64,000 bases of DNA from Physcia stellaris (GCA_018902385.1 JABSSW010000027.1:62001-126000), one strand, 5' to 3'; shown: positions 23,491 through 34,412, numbered from the stretch's first letter. A program made the numbers and translations. Notes: generated by a model not told the origin, from the sequence alone.

Positions 23491-23663
23491 CTTGTAGGTA
23501 ATACCGTTTGAGTCAACAAAGAATTAGCTGAGCACACGGAATTGAGTCTCTGTCGTGGAACGTATCAGTCTTCAATCGCACAGAAAGGATTTCGATGATG
23601 TTGCTCCTTTTTCCAGCGTAATCCACCTTACGGTACATACTCTGACTTTAATTTCACGTGCTC
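23491..23663. other. Intergenic downstream of COG2
   Basis: Short stretch between the COG2 stop and the foldback element; nothing else seen. Confidence 0.3.
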
Positions 23664-23669
23664 TATTTA

Positions 23670-23757
23670 AGGCTGCCAGTACGCGCACCTCCCATTCCGG
23701 TACGTGCACCCTCTATTCCGGTACACGCACCCCCATCCCGGTATACGCACCCCCTTT
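23670..23757 (+). repeat. Left inverted arm with 20-21-bp tandem units
   Basis: Begins AGGCTGCCAGTACGCGCACC. Contains successive units ending TTCCGGT/TCCCGGT then ACGYGCACCC. Its inverted partner is at about 24142-24228. Confidence 0.85.
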
Positions 23758-24141
23758 CCCCGGAATAGTACCCGGAGCTGTCCCCGGAAGTTGTCCGAAC
23801 TTTATCTTTCATCTCCGGCCAAAGTGCGATTTCGCCATACAAAATGAATCTTTTTGTTGAAGATTTGTCTGTCGTTTGTCAGTCGTCTCTTTGCCGTTTG
23901 TTTGCTCTTTGCATGTGAACAATTGACCAAAATGCAAGCGATATTGATTGAACGTTCTCCGGATGGCGGCGAGACGCTTGATTGAAATCGATGACTTGTT
24001 GGTGACGATGCAGCTCAATATCCAATTCCAATACCGCTACAAACGCGGCAAACGTGGGAGAAGCCTGAAAACTCGTCGCAAGTCTCACGAATACCTCAAC
24101 ACCATGTACAAAAAAGCTGGTATAGCCGTAGGATTTGGGCA

Positions 24142-24228
24142 GGGGGGTGCGCATACCGGAATGGGGGGTGCGTGTACCGGAATAGAGGGTGCACGTACCG
24201 GAATGGGGGGTGCGCGTACTGGCAGCCT
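24142..24228 (-). repeat. Right inverted arm with 20-21-bp tandem units
   Basis: Read on the minus strand it begins AGGCTGCCAGTACGCGCACC, identical to the left arm start, and follows the same order of tandem units with about four differences overall. It ends 175 bp before the hapX start codon. Confidence 0.85.
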
Positions 24229-24403
24229 TATTTAAAGGTAGCGATATCGGATTCAAGCCAAGGTTTCGCCAAGGCAGAGACTTACGTTACCTACTTTATA
24301 TTAAACCCAACTTCGCAACTCACATTCTATTGTACCTGTATGATGTGATAGATGCAAGCTGTTCCTGCCTACGACCTCCGCCTCGAGTATTGCCGATCTA
24401 CCC

Positions 24404-25798
24404 ATGGCTGCCTCCTCAGCAACCCCGCCCTCATCCGCGACTTCCCCTCAGATTCTAGCACCTGCGTCCTCCTCTTCTACTAATAAAGCTTCAATGCACT
24501 CACCAAACCAGGTGCAGACTCCATCGATATTCACCAATAAACAATGGGTTATACCACCTCGACCGAAGCCAGGCCGAAAGCCTGCCGCCGATACGCCTCC
24601 GACCAAAAGGAAAGCCCAAAACAGAGCGGCGCAAAGGGCATTCAGGGAGAGACGGGCTGCGAGGGTTGGAGAGCTGGAAGAGCAGATGCAACAGATAGAA
24701 GACGAGAACGAGAAAGAATGCGAAAGTCTTCACTCACGCATTCAGCAACTGGAAGCCGAAGTGGATCGATGTAGCCGCTTGGTTGTTTCCTGGAGTACGA
24801 AATACCAAGAGATTGTGGGAGAACTATCCAGTGAGAGGAGGCTGCGCGAAGAAGCCGAAGGACGAGTAAAGTCGGCTGGGGACACAATATATGGAGACGA
24901 CGTTGTCCCTTTGCGACCTAGGAATGACCGCCAAAAGCCAATTCCGGAAACAGCACCGTTGAGCATAGAGGCTACGGTCGCCTCACAGGACGATGCACTA
25001 ATAGGGTGTGGAAAGTGTACTATAGATACACACTGCGAGTGTATTGAGCGAGCATTTGGGTTGAGCGACATGCAGGACGGATCTCCTACCTTCAAGCGGC
25101 CGCATTCCCCCTCTTCCGGAGTCGAGAGCAAAAGAAACCGCCACTCGCTCGCTGCAGATCATAAACCCGAAGAAGAGGAAAGCGAAATTGACTTCACAGA
25201 GCAGTTCTCCACAAAACGAGTTCCTACCCTGACATCCACATCGTCCAACTCACTCACTGCCACGACAACCCTAGACTCTTGCGGTTTCTGTCAAGATGGA
25301 ACCGCGTGCATATGCGCCGAAATGGCTGCTGAAGAAAAGCGAAGTAATGACAACCCTGACGGCTTAACCATTCAAAGCACTGTGAAGATGTTCAAACCCT
25401 CGGAGAACCCCTGTACCAATGGCCCCGGGAGCTGTCAGCAATGCCAATCTGATTCTAATAGTACATTCTTTTGCAAATCACTTGCTGCTTCCCGCAATAA
25501 TCTAAGAGGTCAACCACCTCCAGCGCAGCCTTCGGATGCTAACACACCGCAAACCACATCAATGTGCCAAGAACCGCGAGAGCAAGCTATTACTGGTATC
25601 TCGCTTTCCTGCGCTGACGCTTATGCTACACTCAGTCGTCACCCGGCCTATGAGCGAGCAAGCGAGGACCCCGGATCCTGGTTGCCCAAATTAGCCACCA
25701 TCCCTGGAGGCGCTGAGCGACCGGCGTTTGAAGTAGAGGCAGCGAGTGTGATGCAGACACTGCGATTCTTCGACCGCAGATTCGGACGAGAAGCTTGA
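24404..25798 (+). CDS. hapX: bZIP iron regulator HapX
   Basis: Transcription factor that binds the CCAAT-binding complex (HapB/C/E), represses iron-consuming genes in iron starvation and activates vacuolar storage in iron excess. Single exon, 464 residues. The Hap4-like CBC-binding motif (WVIPPRPKPGRK) lies at residues about 48-59. It is followed by the bZIP basic region KRKAQNRAAQRAFRERRAARVGELE and a coiled coil to about residue 150. Cysteine-rich regions that sense [2Fe-2S]/iron follow: CGKCTIDTHCEC, CGFCQDGTACIC and GSCQQCQSDSNSTFFC. A conserved C-terminal segment (SCADAYATLSRHPAYERA; MQTLRFFDRRFGRE) closes the protein. The start follows CCC at 24401 and fits homologue length. The foldback element ends 175 bp upstream. 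Confidence 0.95.
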   Translation: MAASSATPPSSATSPQILAPASSSSTNKASMHSPNQVQTPSIFTNKQWVIPPRPKPGRKPAADTPPTKRKAQNRAAQRAFRERRAARVGELEEQMQQIEDENEKECESLHSRIQQLEAEVDRCSRLVVSWSTKYQEIVGELSSERRLREEAEGRVKSAGDTIYGDDVVPLRPRNDRQKPIPETAPLSIEATVASQDDALIGCGKCTIDTHCECIERAFGLSDMQDGSPTFKRPHSPSSGVESKRNRHSLAADHKPEEEESEIDFTEQFSTKRVPTLTSTSSNSLTATTTLDSCGFCQDGTACICAEMAAEEKRSNDNPDGLTIQSTVKMFKPSENPCTNGPGSCQQCQSDSNSTFFCKSLAASRNNLRGQPPPAQPSDANTPQTTSMCQEPREQAITGISLSCADAYATLSRHPAYERASEDPGSWLPKLATIPGGAERPAFEVEAASVMQTLRFFDRRFGREA

Positions 25799-26033
25799 AA
25801 GGAAGAGCATACAGATCTCTTTCACTTGTTGAGCGAGGCGTTGGTGGGAAAAAGTATTGGCGTCTGAACAAAGTCGCTGCTCGGTTGTATCTGAAGCATA
25901 AATGCTCCATTAGTGAACGGTTAACGATAAGCGAAAATTGGCATGATTTGTCGGCACTGTTACGTAGAGTACTTTAGCCTCAGCTTAGCATATAGCAGCA
26001 ACAATACCCACTGATATCGATATGCCGTCCAAA

Positions 26034-27081
26034 TTACAATACGGCCAAGTCTTTCGTGGCTAAAGATTTCTCGCTTCTAAATTCGCCATTTAAGCTGAAT
26101 CCTGGCGAATGCGTTGAGCTAAGGACCTGTAGAAACGACTCAATTTGAGCATGGGCATATGAAACAAGACGAGTTGTCGATCATCTGGAGCTGGGGGAAG
26201 GACGAAAATTTAAGGTACCTACCACTTCGTGGATTTCTTTATTGACCCGATCACTCAATGCGGCCAGATCCCTTTTGATCTCTTCCATAAATGTCTTGAC
26301 GTTCTTCTGCATTTCTTCAGGAGTAAAACCCAATTGTCCGACTGCCATTCTTACAACCCCTAGCTTCTCCCTGTACTCGCTTCCCCCAGCCATGTTTCTC
26401 ACAGTGGCTGCGACATCTTTCACGACAGTCCCAAGCTTCGTACTCGGCATCAGTCCCCTGGGACCGAGGATTTTTCCTAGCCCCGCCTTTTGCATCTTCT
26501 GGGTACTGTCTGGATGGCAGATGCAGCGGTCGAATTCTACCCGGCCCTCCTTTACAGCATCGAATATAGTATCCTCGCCCACCAAGGTGGCACCTGCCTT
26601 TTTGGCTGACGCTGCAGCCGATGAATCAGGGGGGCATATGACGGCGATGCGGAGCGAGGTGTTCACGGGATGAGGAAGGCGTAATCGGTTGCGGACTGTA
26701 GGACCGTTCTTTAGTGTGCGAAAGCGGACTGCAAGATCATACTTCGCAGACGTTGGACCTTGCCCAACTTCGAATGCGCGTATATAGCTGTACGTAAAGG
26801 TTAGCATCAATTTTAAGGAGAGATGCGTTTTAGCGAAGGAAGGGCCAGTACCGCATAGCATCACATAAAGCGAATTGCTGTGCATCTCGAGTATCATGTT
26901 GCCTGAACGTTGTGCGGGCTTTGCGCTTTTTCTTCATCTTTTCGCCTTTACCAGATGTTGAAGCTAATCGCCGAGGAAAAGCCGTGGGAGTTAGGCGGGC
27001 ACGACCAGCCTGAAATATGCATTGGAATATGGGAGTGTAGGAGCGGCCACAGTTTCGAGACATTGAGATTGTAGAAGCCAT
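26034..27081 (-). CDS. MRPL1: Mitochondrial ribosomal protein uL1m (MrpL1)
   Basis: L1-stalk protein of the mitochondrial large ribosomal subunit. Exons 27081-26852, 26787-26223 and 26126-26034 give 295 residues. The first 60 residues are a mitochondrial presequence (RNCGRSYTPIFQ...FPRRLAST) followed by KKKRKARTT. The L1 fold shows RTLKNGPTVRNRLRLPHPV, DSTQKMQKAGLGKILGPRGLMPSTKLGTV and VKTFMEEIKRDL. The last exon was found by continuing past the apparent end: a 96-nt intron (GTAGGT donor) leads to VLSSTHSPGFSLNGEFRSE, the family C-terminus. An ATG ten codons further upstream (27111) is an alternative start. The gene converges on hapX. Confidence 0.93.
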
Positions 27082-27795
27082 GGTCGTAAGATTAGATAGA
27101 AGCTCTAGCATTGAATCAAATCGCAACTAAGTTCTCTGTACTCCGTACTCGTCGAATAGATTTGATCCTGTAGATAAGCGCGTTGCAGCTACATTAACGC
27201 GCGGGCCGAGCCATAGAACGAGAATTGAAGCCATCCATTTATTTTTGCTCTCATACTATGATACTACTTACCCAGTGCGTATAATCCTTCCTTGCCGCTT
27301 CACAATGACCAAGACGGCAGCCCTCGATTTACCTACCAATGCTAATCAGGCCTATACGTTGCCAGCGCTTCTTGTGGCTTAGCACGCCAAACAATGCGGC
27401 CTAAGGGGATCTATCACGACTCTATTCTGGATACGCTCAAATCCTGTGAAAATGCATCCATTGAGATTGTCAAAGGAATAGTGCATCATTGTATGCTTGT
27501 GGGTAGTCCCAGATGTGGACGGAATGGTAGAACAGAGCGCGGCTTGAAAGTACTTCTGGATTCCTTTCTTCACATTTGCAGGCTGTAGAGATGTCTTCGC
27601 TTGACTTATGTTCTTATTTGGCGCCTGACTCGCATGTCGTAGGTCATAGTCTGGTTATTGCAGATATTGCCGTTTGTGGCGCAGTCCAAGGCAATTAAAA
27701 TCAGGAAAGTAGCCAACGTTTGTCGATAGTTTAACTATATTGAGGAGCCGAATCGTTAGATCGCCGATTCAATCCAGGCGCTGAAGGCTCAAGCG
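27082..27795. other. Intergenic upstream of uL1m gene, about 0.7 kb
   Basis: Holds the uL1m promoter. The expected N-terminal (GST-like) part of the glutamyl-tRNA synthetase copy was looked for here, but no convincing match was seen. Confidence 0.35.
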
Positions 27796-29481
27796 CAAGG
27801 GTAAAGAAGGCGGTCGCTATGATATAACCTTGCCGGATACGGATAAAGCAGCCGTGACAAAGTTCCTTCCAGAGCGGACTTACACTTGCTTTAATTGACT
27901 GATGTCCACGCAGTGAAAGTTTACATATTGGGCATGCCAAGGCAGCCTTGCTCAATGACTACCTACTTCGCTCATGAGAAAAATGAAGGGACGCTGATAT
28001 GCCGATTTGACGACGATAATTCTTCGAAGGAGAAGGAAAAGTTTCAATATGCAATTGTTGAGAATTCCGTTTTGATAGGTATTAGGCCTGATAAGCCATA
28101 TAAGCGACTATTTCGAGGAGCTATACCAGTACTGTATCAAGATGTTCATTGAAGGTAACGCGTACGCCGATGATACCGAACAGGAGACAGTGCGCGACGG
28201 GAGAATGAGTGGCATCGCCTCGAAACGAATTAACTCCTTAACTGAGGACAACCTTGCGAATTTCGAGGAGATGAAGGCCGGCTCCGAAGACAATATCAAG
28301 CGGTGCATTCGAGCCAAGTTGCCGGCTGACAGTCCGAACAAAGCCATGCGAAATACAGTTATCTATCGCTGCAACCCAACAAGGTATCATCATACAGGTA
28401 CAAAACGGAAGGTTTATCTAACGTACGACTGTCGCTGTCCCATCGTGGATTCGATGGAAGGTGTCACATGCCTTGAAAACCATCGAGTACACGAATCGCA
28501 ACCCTCAGTACCATTGGATGCTAGACGCTCTTGATCTTCGCAAAGTACACATCCGGGATTTTGCACGTATAATTTTGGTCCGAATGCTGCTTTCCATGCA
28601 TAAACTCACCGAAAATATTGATCAAGGGATCGTTTGGGGATTGGATGACCTACGATTCCCGACTGTTCGTCGTATTCCGCGGTCGGGGAATGACCGTCGA
28701 GGTTTTGCGGGAGCTCATCTTGAGAAAAGGCCCTAGCCGAACTGTTGTGAACCTTGACTGGGTCCTTTTCAAGGTAACCAACAGATACATTGATCCGATA
28801 GCGCCGCGGCACGCTGCCGTCCCTGACATTGACGTAGTCACAACCACGGCGAAAGATGCTCAAGCTGGAGCATATATGGTGAATGAGCCCAAGTAGGGGA
28901 AGAATCCCTGTATTGGGACGAAGAAAGTTGCCTGCAGCCCTCCGATCTCATTCTCAGGCAGACGCGCAAGGCTTTGGACCAGGCGAGGATATCACGTCAA
29001 TGAACAGGGGCACGCCGTCGCCCGCAAAATCTCACATTCTCTGAAAATGCTCAATCGAACAATGACCGGGCTCAGTCCCAAGCTTCATCTACAGGCGATC
29101 TGAAGATGCCGAAACAGAATATTACTTGGCTCCCCAGGAGGGCCAAGAACTCAACCTCGTTGAGATCGTCGATTTTGAATTCCTGATGACAACAGACAAG
29201 CTGGAAGGGAACACAGCGTGGATGACTTTTTGACCGAAGAGACCGAATTTAGAAGCATGGCAGTGGCAGACTGTAACGTGGCTGAGCTGCGTGCCAACGA
29301 CGTTATTCAATTCGAGAGGATTTGGTATCTCATGATCGATAGGCTGTTCCAGCATGGCAAGCCGGCGGTCTCATCCAACATTCCAACCGGGAAAGCTGGA
29401 AAATATAAGGAAAATTGCGAAGACAACCTGAATCAGGAAGCTCCATCCTGTGCGTGCATGGAGCCAGTCACTTTCAGCTAA
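27796..29481 (+). pseudogene. Decayed copy of cytosolic glutamyl-tRNA synthetase
   Basis: Fragments in all three plus-strand frames follow, in order, cytosolic GluRS of fungi (Gus1). They are: KEGGRYDITLPDTDKAAVTKF, LHIGHAKAALLNDY (class I HIGH motif at 27924-27935), EKNEGTLICRFDD, GNAYADDTEQETVRDGRMSGIASKR, MRNTVIYRCNPTRYHHTGT, WMLDALDLRKVHI, DQGIVWGLDDLRFPTVR, GPSRTVVNLDW, RYIDPIAPRHAAV, ARKISHSL, and DDFLTEETEFRSMAVADCNVAEL...NIPTGKAGK. The frame changes several times and stops interrupt it; the KMSKS-equivalent (family SKRK) reads SMHK at 28593-28604. The N-terminal GST-like domain is missing or unrecognisable. An intact copy must lie elsewhere because the enzyme is essential. Likely a genomic duplicate that lost function. 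Confidence 0.9.
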
Positions 29482-29737
29482 TGTGGAACCGCTATTGCGG
29501 AACAAATGGGACTTAAATTACATTTATGGGTTCTGATGTATTGACCTCGCAGCCCCTTCACCAAACACACAGTACCTCTAATCAGAAGTATCACGGTATA
29601 AGCGCTTAAATGTCGCGTCTCTCCCAGTAAACAGAAGCCGGAGCTAGCGGACATAGCGAACGCAGTATTGCATCATACATGTACTTTCATCATTCGCTTC
29701 TTACGAGTAATTCACCTCTCTTCATTTCATTCCCTAC

Positions 29738-30722
29738 ATGTTTGCGCTGAGGAAACTCAACATATTCACATCTCTTGTAAACCCAATCTGTCCGTTGGTC
29801 AAGTCCTCTTTACCTTATTCCAATCCTCTTTCTCAACGACCTGTCAAGCTATCCGAGTCTCTCAAGATGTCAACTCGGGGAAGCAAACGTCAAAAGACCT
29901 CGGCTTCTTCCGATGAACCTTTCGAGCTTCTCTATTGGCCTGGGCTCCCTGGTCGCGGAGAACCTATTCGGTTGTGCTTCGAAGAGACAGGCACACCTTA
30001 CAAAGATGTAGCAAATGAAGCAAAGGATGGCATCAATGCTGTCTTGTCACGAATAGATCCTGACAATGTTGGCGAGGGAGGCAACATCCCACCCCTTGCT
30101 CCTCCAATGCTGCGCCGAGGCAATCTCCTCCTTAGCCAATTGCCTAATATTCTTCTCTATCTGGGTCCAAAGCTTGACCTTGTCCCTGATGAAGAGGACG
30201 ACCCCAACGGCACTTATTTTATCAACCAGCTCGCATTGACTGCGTTGGATGGCCTTTCCAATGAACCACATGATGTGCATCATCCTATTGCGGTGGGGGC
30301 ATACTACGAGGAGCAAAAAGAGGAAGCGAAGAAAAAGGCTGTGGATTACATCGAAAATCGATTACCTAAATTCATTGGCTACTTCGAGCGGGTCTTGAAA
30401 AGCGAGGCCAGCAAAGGGGGGGAATGGCTGTATGGGGGAAGGCTGAGCTATGCTGATTTGGTACTTTTCCATACCGTCGACGGGGTCACTTTCGCATTCC
30501 CCAAAGCTATCACTAAATTGAAGGAGAGTGGTAAATATGACGGGGTATTTGCACTTGTGGACAGGGTGCGAAATAGAAAGAATGTAAAACAGTACCTGGA
30601 GAGTGACCGGAGACAGAAGTACAGCATGGGTATCTACCGTAAGTATATGCTCGTTGAAAGATCTTTCAAATGGCCCGTAGCTGATGGGGACAGGACACTA
30701 TGAGGAACTCGATCTTTCCTAG
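29738..30722 (+). CDS. Glutathione S-transferase-like protein with possible mitochondrial leader
   Basis: GST of the fungal sigma/prostaglandin-synthase-like type. Exons 29738-30638 and 30694-30722 give 309 residues. The short last exon restores the family end MGIYRHYEELDLS. N-terminal thioredoxin-like domain: LLYWPGLPGRGEPIRLCFEETG, PPLAPPMLRRG, with the usual glutathione-binding Q/ES loop modified to LLSQLPNILLYLG. The helical C-terminal domain has GGEWLYGGRLSYADLVLFHTVDGV. The first ATG (29738) gives a 43-residue basic/hydrophobic leader before MSTRGSKRQK at 29867, which would be a normal cytosolic/nuclear-type start. Alternative initiation could send two forms to different compartments (inference). 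Confidence 0.85.
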
Positions 30723-31616
30723 GCAGCCGAGTCGACTCGAGTGTTCGTCCATGTTGGACTCTTGCTCGATGGTTCGAGAAATGAAACTCCAGAAATTCTT
30801 CATGCTCTAGTGACCCATAACCTCTATTAAGTGGTGCTGATTGTTTTGTGACACATCTTTCTTATGATATCCCCCGACAAATCTGTGGTGACCCGATTTG
30901 GGACGAAATGTGAAGCTGGTGTCTTCTTCATTTTGTATTCAATCCCTTTGTGCCAAGGATAAGTACACGTCCTGTTGCATTGAGCATGTAAGTGGTGATG
31001 CATGAGAGCAAAATTAGCACCAAACCTGAACATGGGATACAGTTGCATATCCTGCTCTGGTGAGGTGTTGAATGGTATGAGTAGATTACTACTTCTCCTT
31101 TGCCCAACTCCAAATCTGCCCGTGGCGTTGAAGCGGTCCAAATGATTGCATGAGCATGGAGCCCTGTCTGCACCCTACTGAAATCATCGACTATTTCTAT
31201 TGCAGATTTGACTAGGCTTGTAATCAAGGGCCGCATTTTTCTTGGGAAGGCTTCTCTTGTAGGCTGGTAAGATTTCAGTTGGCTGATATCATGCGCTCAA
31301 CCACCTGCGTACCATCTAACTATTTCCCTGCCGCATCCTCTCTCCGGTCTTATTGGACATGACCTCCCTTCCCACAGATGACTCCGAAGTTTACTACATG
31401 TCAAACGTTGAATAACGACATTCCCTTGGCGAAGAATCTACTCCCTTCGTAAATATTGAATCGACAGAGTACGAATATTAATTCTGGGATCCAGCCTTGT
31501 TACTCTGTTGTTAGTAGAATGGCAATATCGGGCCTCGGTGAGTTCCGGACCGAATTCCCATCAAAACAACTCCAAGCGTCGAGAAACTGAAGCCTTGCCA
31601 ACCGCCCTTTCATAGA
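30723..31616. other. Intergenic, 0.9 kb
   Basis: Between the GST stop and SPO11 start. No recognisable gene, RNA or repeat. Confidence 0.4.
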
Positions 31617-33390
31617 ATGGACTTGGAGAGAGTTTGCGATCCACCAAAAGGCACTGATAGCTCTGCACCCAGTAGGATAGCCACCGAACACTCACAAGGT
31701 ACCATTTCATCAGCCGACGCTCAGAGATGCATTGTCACTACGGCCTACAATAATGCATTCGAAGATACCATCAGGCCAGACAACACCGTCTTCATAGGCG
31801 CAAGTCACCGATCCTTTCCAGCTGACGCCTCGACCATCGAGCAATCAGAACGAGCCGCAGGTTCCTCACATCAGTCCCGCAACGATGATGCCACTGCTCT
31901 TGAGACTCAAGTGAGCTACGTTCTAAAAGTAGCCTTGCTAATATCTATGACTCTAACCATTCATTATCTCAAACCAGCACGTAATCTCCAAGATCGAGGT
32001 CCAGTTCGCAGCTCTTGCAAGTGGTCTCCAGCGACGGAAGGAGATCTTCATCTCGATCAAGTCGAAAAAACCAACCACACTCTCTGGACAGACCAATCTG
32101 GAATTCGAAGCAGTAGAAGCCTTGATAAAATTTCCTGGACGGACAAGGCAGGAGGCCTGGCGTTTCGGTAGTGAGGTCGAGACTTTCCAAGTATCGGACG
32201 GCTGATGAGATCCAGCTGTTCTCGTGCGGATATTGGATTTGATCCATGAGGCTTTGATCAACAACGTCGTCGTCTCGAAGAGGTTCGTGGCCAAGTTGTC
32301 CCTAGCAGTCATGTACTTACTGCTACGTAACGATGCTGAATTCAATTTGGTCAGAAACATATACTATAAGGACCCGACGTTATTCAAGAAGCAAGCGGTT
32401 GTAGATCGTTACGTCGACATCTTAGCCTTCACGTTCGATGTACAACGGGCCCATCTGAACGTGGTGAGCTTACAGCATCTAAAACTATGAGCTCCACTCT
32501 CTGACGTGACAACGTAAGACAGCAGCAGCCAAAGGTTTGGTGGTAGGTGCTTTCAGCATCGTCCGCGGTGATGGTTCAGAATTGAGAAGTGACAAGCTGT
32601 CTGGGGTACACCGTTCTGCAGGGAAACCCAGATGTTCCCGAGCTGACTTCCACAGGCGACCCTCATTGACGACATGCACGGCCATAAGACGATTAATTGC
32701 CCAGGTATCGATTGGGTGTTGGTTGTGGAAAAGGAGGCCGGTTCACACCCGTCCAGTCTCATCCATAATGGGCTGACGTGCCTTCAGTCCACTTTTCGAA
32801 CATTAGCATCCAGCGACTTCCATCGGAAATGTAGAGCAGGCGAAGGAATCATCATGACGGTGCAGTCAAAGACTCGTCTCAACCGCGGACGGATCTGATT
32901 GTATAACTGTTCATAGGCCAAAGGATACCCCGATGTTTCGTCAAGGGCATTCCTACGCCTCCTCTCCGTACCCTCTGCAGTGGGCACTCATGGGCCACCA
33001 GTGTTCGCCCTGATGGATTTCGATCCAGATGGCATTGCCATCATGTCGACATATAAGTATGGATCATGGAACCTGTCTCATGAGAATGCGAATCTGAATG
33101 TGCCCGGCATCCGATGGCTAGGTTTGCGGTCCAAGGACCTGTTGGATAGCTCTCACAAATCCGGGAGCAAGGGACTCCTACCGCTATCGAGCAGGGATCG
33201 AAAAATGGCAAGAAATTTGCTAGAGAGGACAACTTTTGAGGAAATTGGTGCAGATAGCGAGTGGAGACGCGAGCTACAGGTCATGCTCATGACAGGATTC
33301 AAGGCCGAAATGGAGATGCTGGACAACAGAGAAGGTGGCATTGAGAAATGGATTGAGAATCGTTTGATGGAGGACATTGCGCGGGCTTGA
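31617..33390 (+). CDS. SPO11: Meiotic DNA double-strand-break protein Spo11 (frame interrupted; possibly a pseudogene)
   Basis: Topoisomerase-VI-A-like protein that starts meiotic recombination. Exons 31617-31910, 31978-32167, 32216-32282 and 32355-32463 are in phase. They give QHVISKIEVQFAALA, VLVRILDLIHEAL, the catalytic-tyrosine block SKRNIYYKDPTLFKKQAVVDRYVDIL (family usually RDIYY) and HLNV. Then 32519 on: TAAAKGLVVGAFSIVRGDGS, with the Toprim parts WVLVVEKEA, KGYPDVSSRAFLRLL, FALMDFDPDG and GIRWLGLRSKDL. Two one-base excesses break the middle: the G-run 32603-32606, and the GG at 32740-32741 next to a GT...AG intron. The intron at 32656-32704 would need a GC donor. Removing one base at each site gives an open frame of 458 residues. 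Either consensus errors or true decay; the remaining sequence is well conserved. Confidence 0.8.
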
Positions 33391-33719
33391 TTTGGAAGCA
33401 AACAGTTCAAATATTTGAGTTGCGGAATACACTCTCTAGGTCCAACTTGCAATTCAGTAGTCACTATACTGAGAGCCTGCGTGGGGAAACAGTAGATGAT
33501 GTAGAGAAGTAACGAGCTTACTCAAAATTCGAGAATCTACTGTGTGAGAGCATACTGAAGAAAGAATTCACTTATCCTTGATTTCACGCTCTCTAGAGGA
33601 AAACCTCTTCAAACCTCCTCAAAACACCATACACCACCGCTTAGAATACAAACCCATGGGACAAAACTCCCAGTTCTCCCTTCCCAGCCGCGACTCATAG
33701 CTCAAACCAACTTGATCTA
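33391..33719. other. Convergent intergenic SPO11/UBC7
   Basis: 329 bp between two 3' ends; nothing further recognised. Confidence 0.35.
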
Positions 33720-34412
33720 TCAAGCAAGACCCAGGTCTCTTCTCACACCCTCCCGAACTCTCTTCTCAAACTCAGGTCTTCGCTCTCTCCACATCTTTGC
33801 GGCCTCGATATTCGCCGGGCTCTCATCATTCGGCTCGGCCAACATACTCATAACGCTAATGAGGATCTTCTCGACGGACTGGATTGGGCTCCATCGCTCC
33901 GACGCTTGTTCATAATGATTGGGGTCATCGCCTGGGGCATGTAGGATAGAGATGCAGACAAGGCCTGTAGGGTAGACTAGGGAGGAGAATGTATTAGCTT
34001 TTACCCTCAAGACCGTATATGAGCCGCCTTCTTCGTTTCGTACAAAGCTATGCAGGTGCTTCCCCACGTCTTTCTCTGCGCCAAATATTCGATCTCTCCA
34101 GGCCATCTACTCTCCGTCACCGCTTGCGTGACCCAAGGTACACAAAGAGTAAGGGAGACACTCACCATTCGGATGCCACACCTCCCCCAGAAATTTCATC
34201 GTTGGTGGCGCCAGCGGGTAATCCTTCGGGAACTTCAATTCCGCTGGGAAGACACCCCCCTCGTAGGGTGTTCCATCGGGTCCCTGGATCAGTGCTTCCC
34301 AGAGAAAGATGTCGTCTTCCGAGACCGGACCTGCGGTGATACCGTCCGGGGGATTCGAGGTCAGGGCGCGGTATTCCGAAAAGAGGCGGCGGGAGGCGAC
34401 CGAGGTTGCCAT
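33720..34412 (-). CDS. UBC7: Ubiquitin-conjugating enzyme E2 Ubc7 (UBE2G2 type)
   Basis: E2 enzyme for ER-associated degradation, acting with Cue1 and the Hrd1/Doa10 ligases. Exons 34412-34166 and 33976-33720 give 167 residues, the usual length. Motifs: [57 protein letters not shown] with the catalytic cysteine,the 13-residue acidic-loop insert typical of Ubc7 ([17 protein letters not shown]) and [13 protein letters not shown]. The single intron of 189 nt splits HPN|VY and is three times longer than its neighbours; it is stop-free in part but not as a whole. Confidence 0.95.

Larger units (their letters stand above)
23664..24234. mobile_element. Foldback/MITE-like inverted-repeat element with tandem-repeat termini
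   Basis: A 559-bp unit (23670-24228) bounded by two inverted arms of about 87 bp (23670-23757 and about 24142-24228), differing at only a few bases. Each arm is built of three to four tandem copies of a 20-21-bp unit around CATTCCGGTACGTGCACCC. The element is flanked by the 6-bp direct repeat tattta (23664-23669 and 24229-24234), a probable target duplication. The inner 384 bp carries a short open frame (from about 23963, basic) that runs into the right arm. No transposase is seen. The near-identical arms suggest recent activity or strong hairpin-based homogenisation. Superfamily not assigned. Confidence 0.8.

Noticed and set aside
24003-24235. The open frame inside the foldback element as a host gene
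   Set aside because: Its C-terminus is encoded by the terminal tandem repeats, and it has no family resemblance; kept only as an element feature.
26181-26222. Direct read-through end of the uL1m gene (stop at 26181)
   Set aside because: The tail lacks the family ending, which is found exactly in phase after a 96-nt intron.
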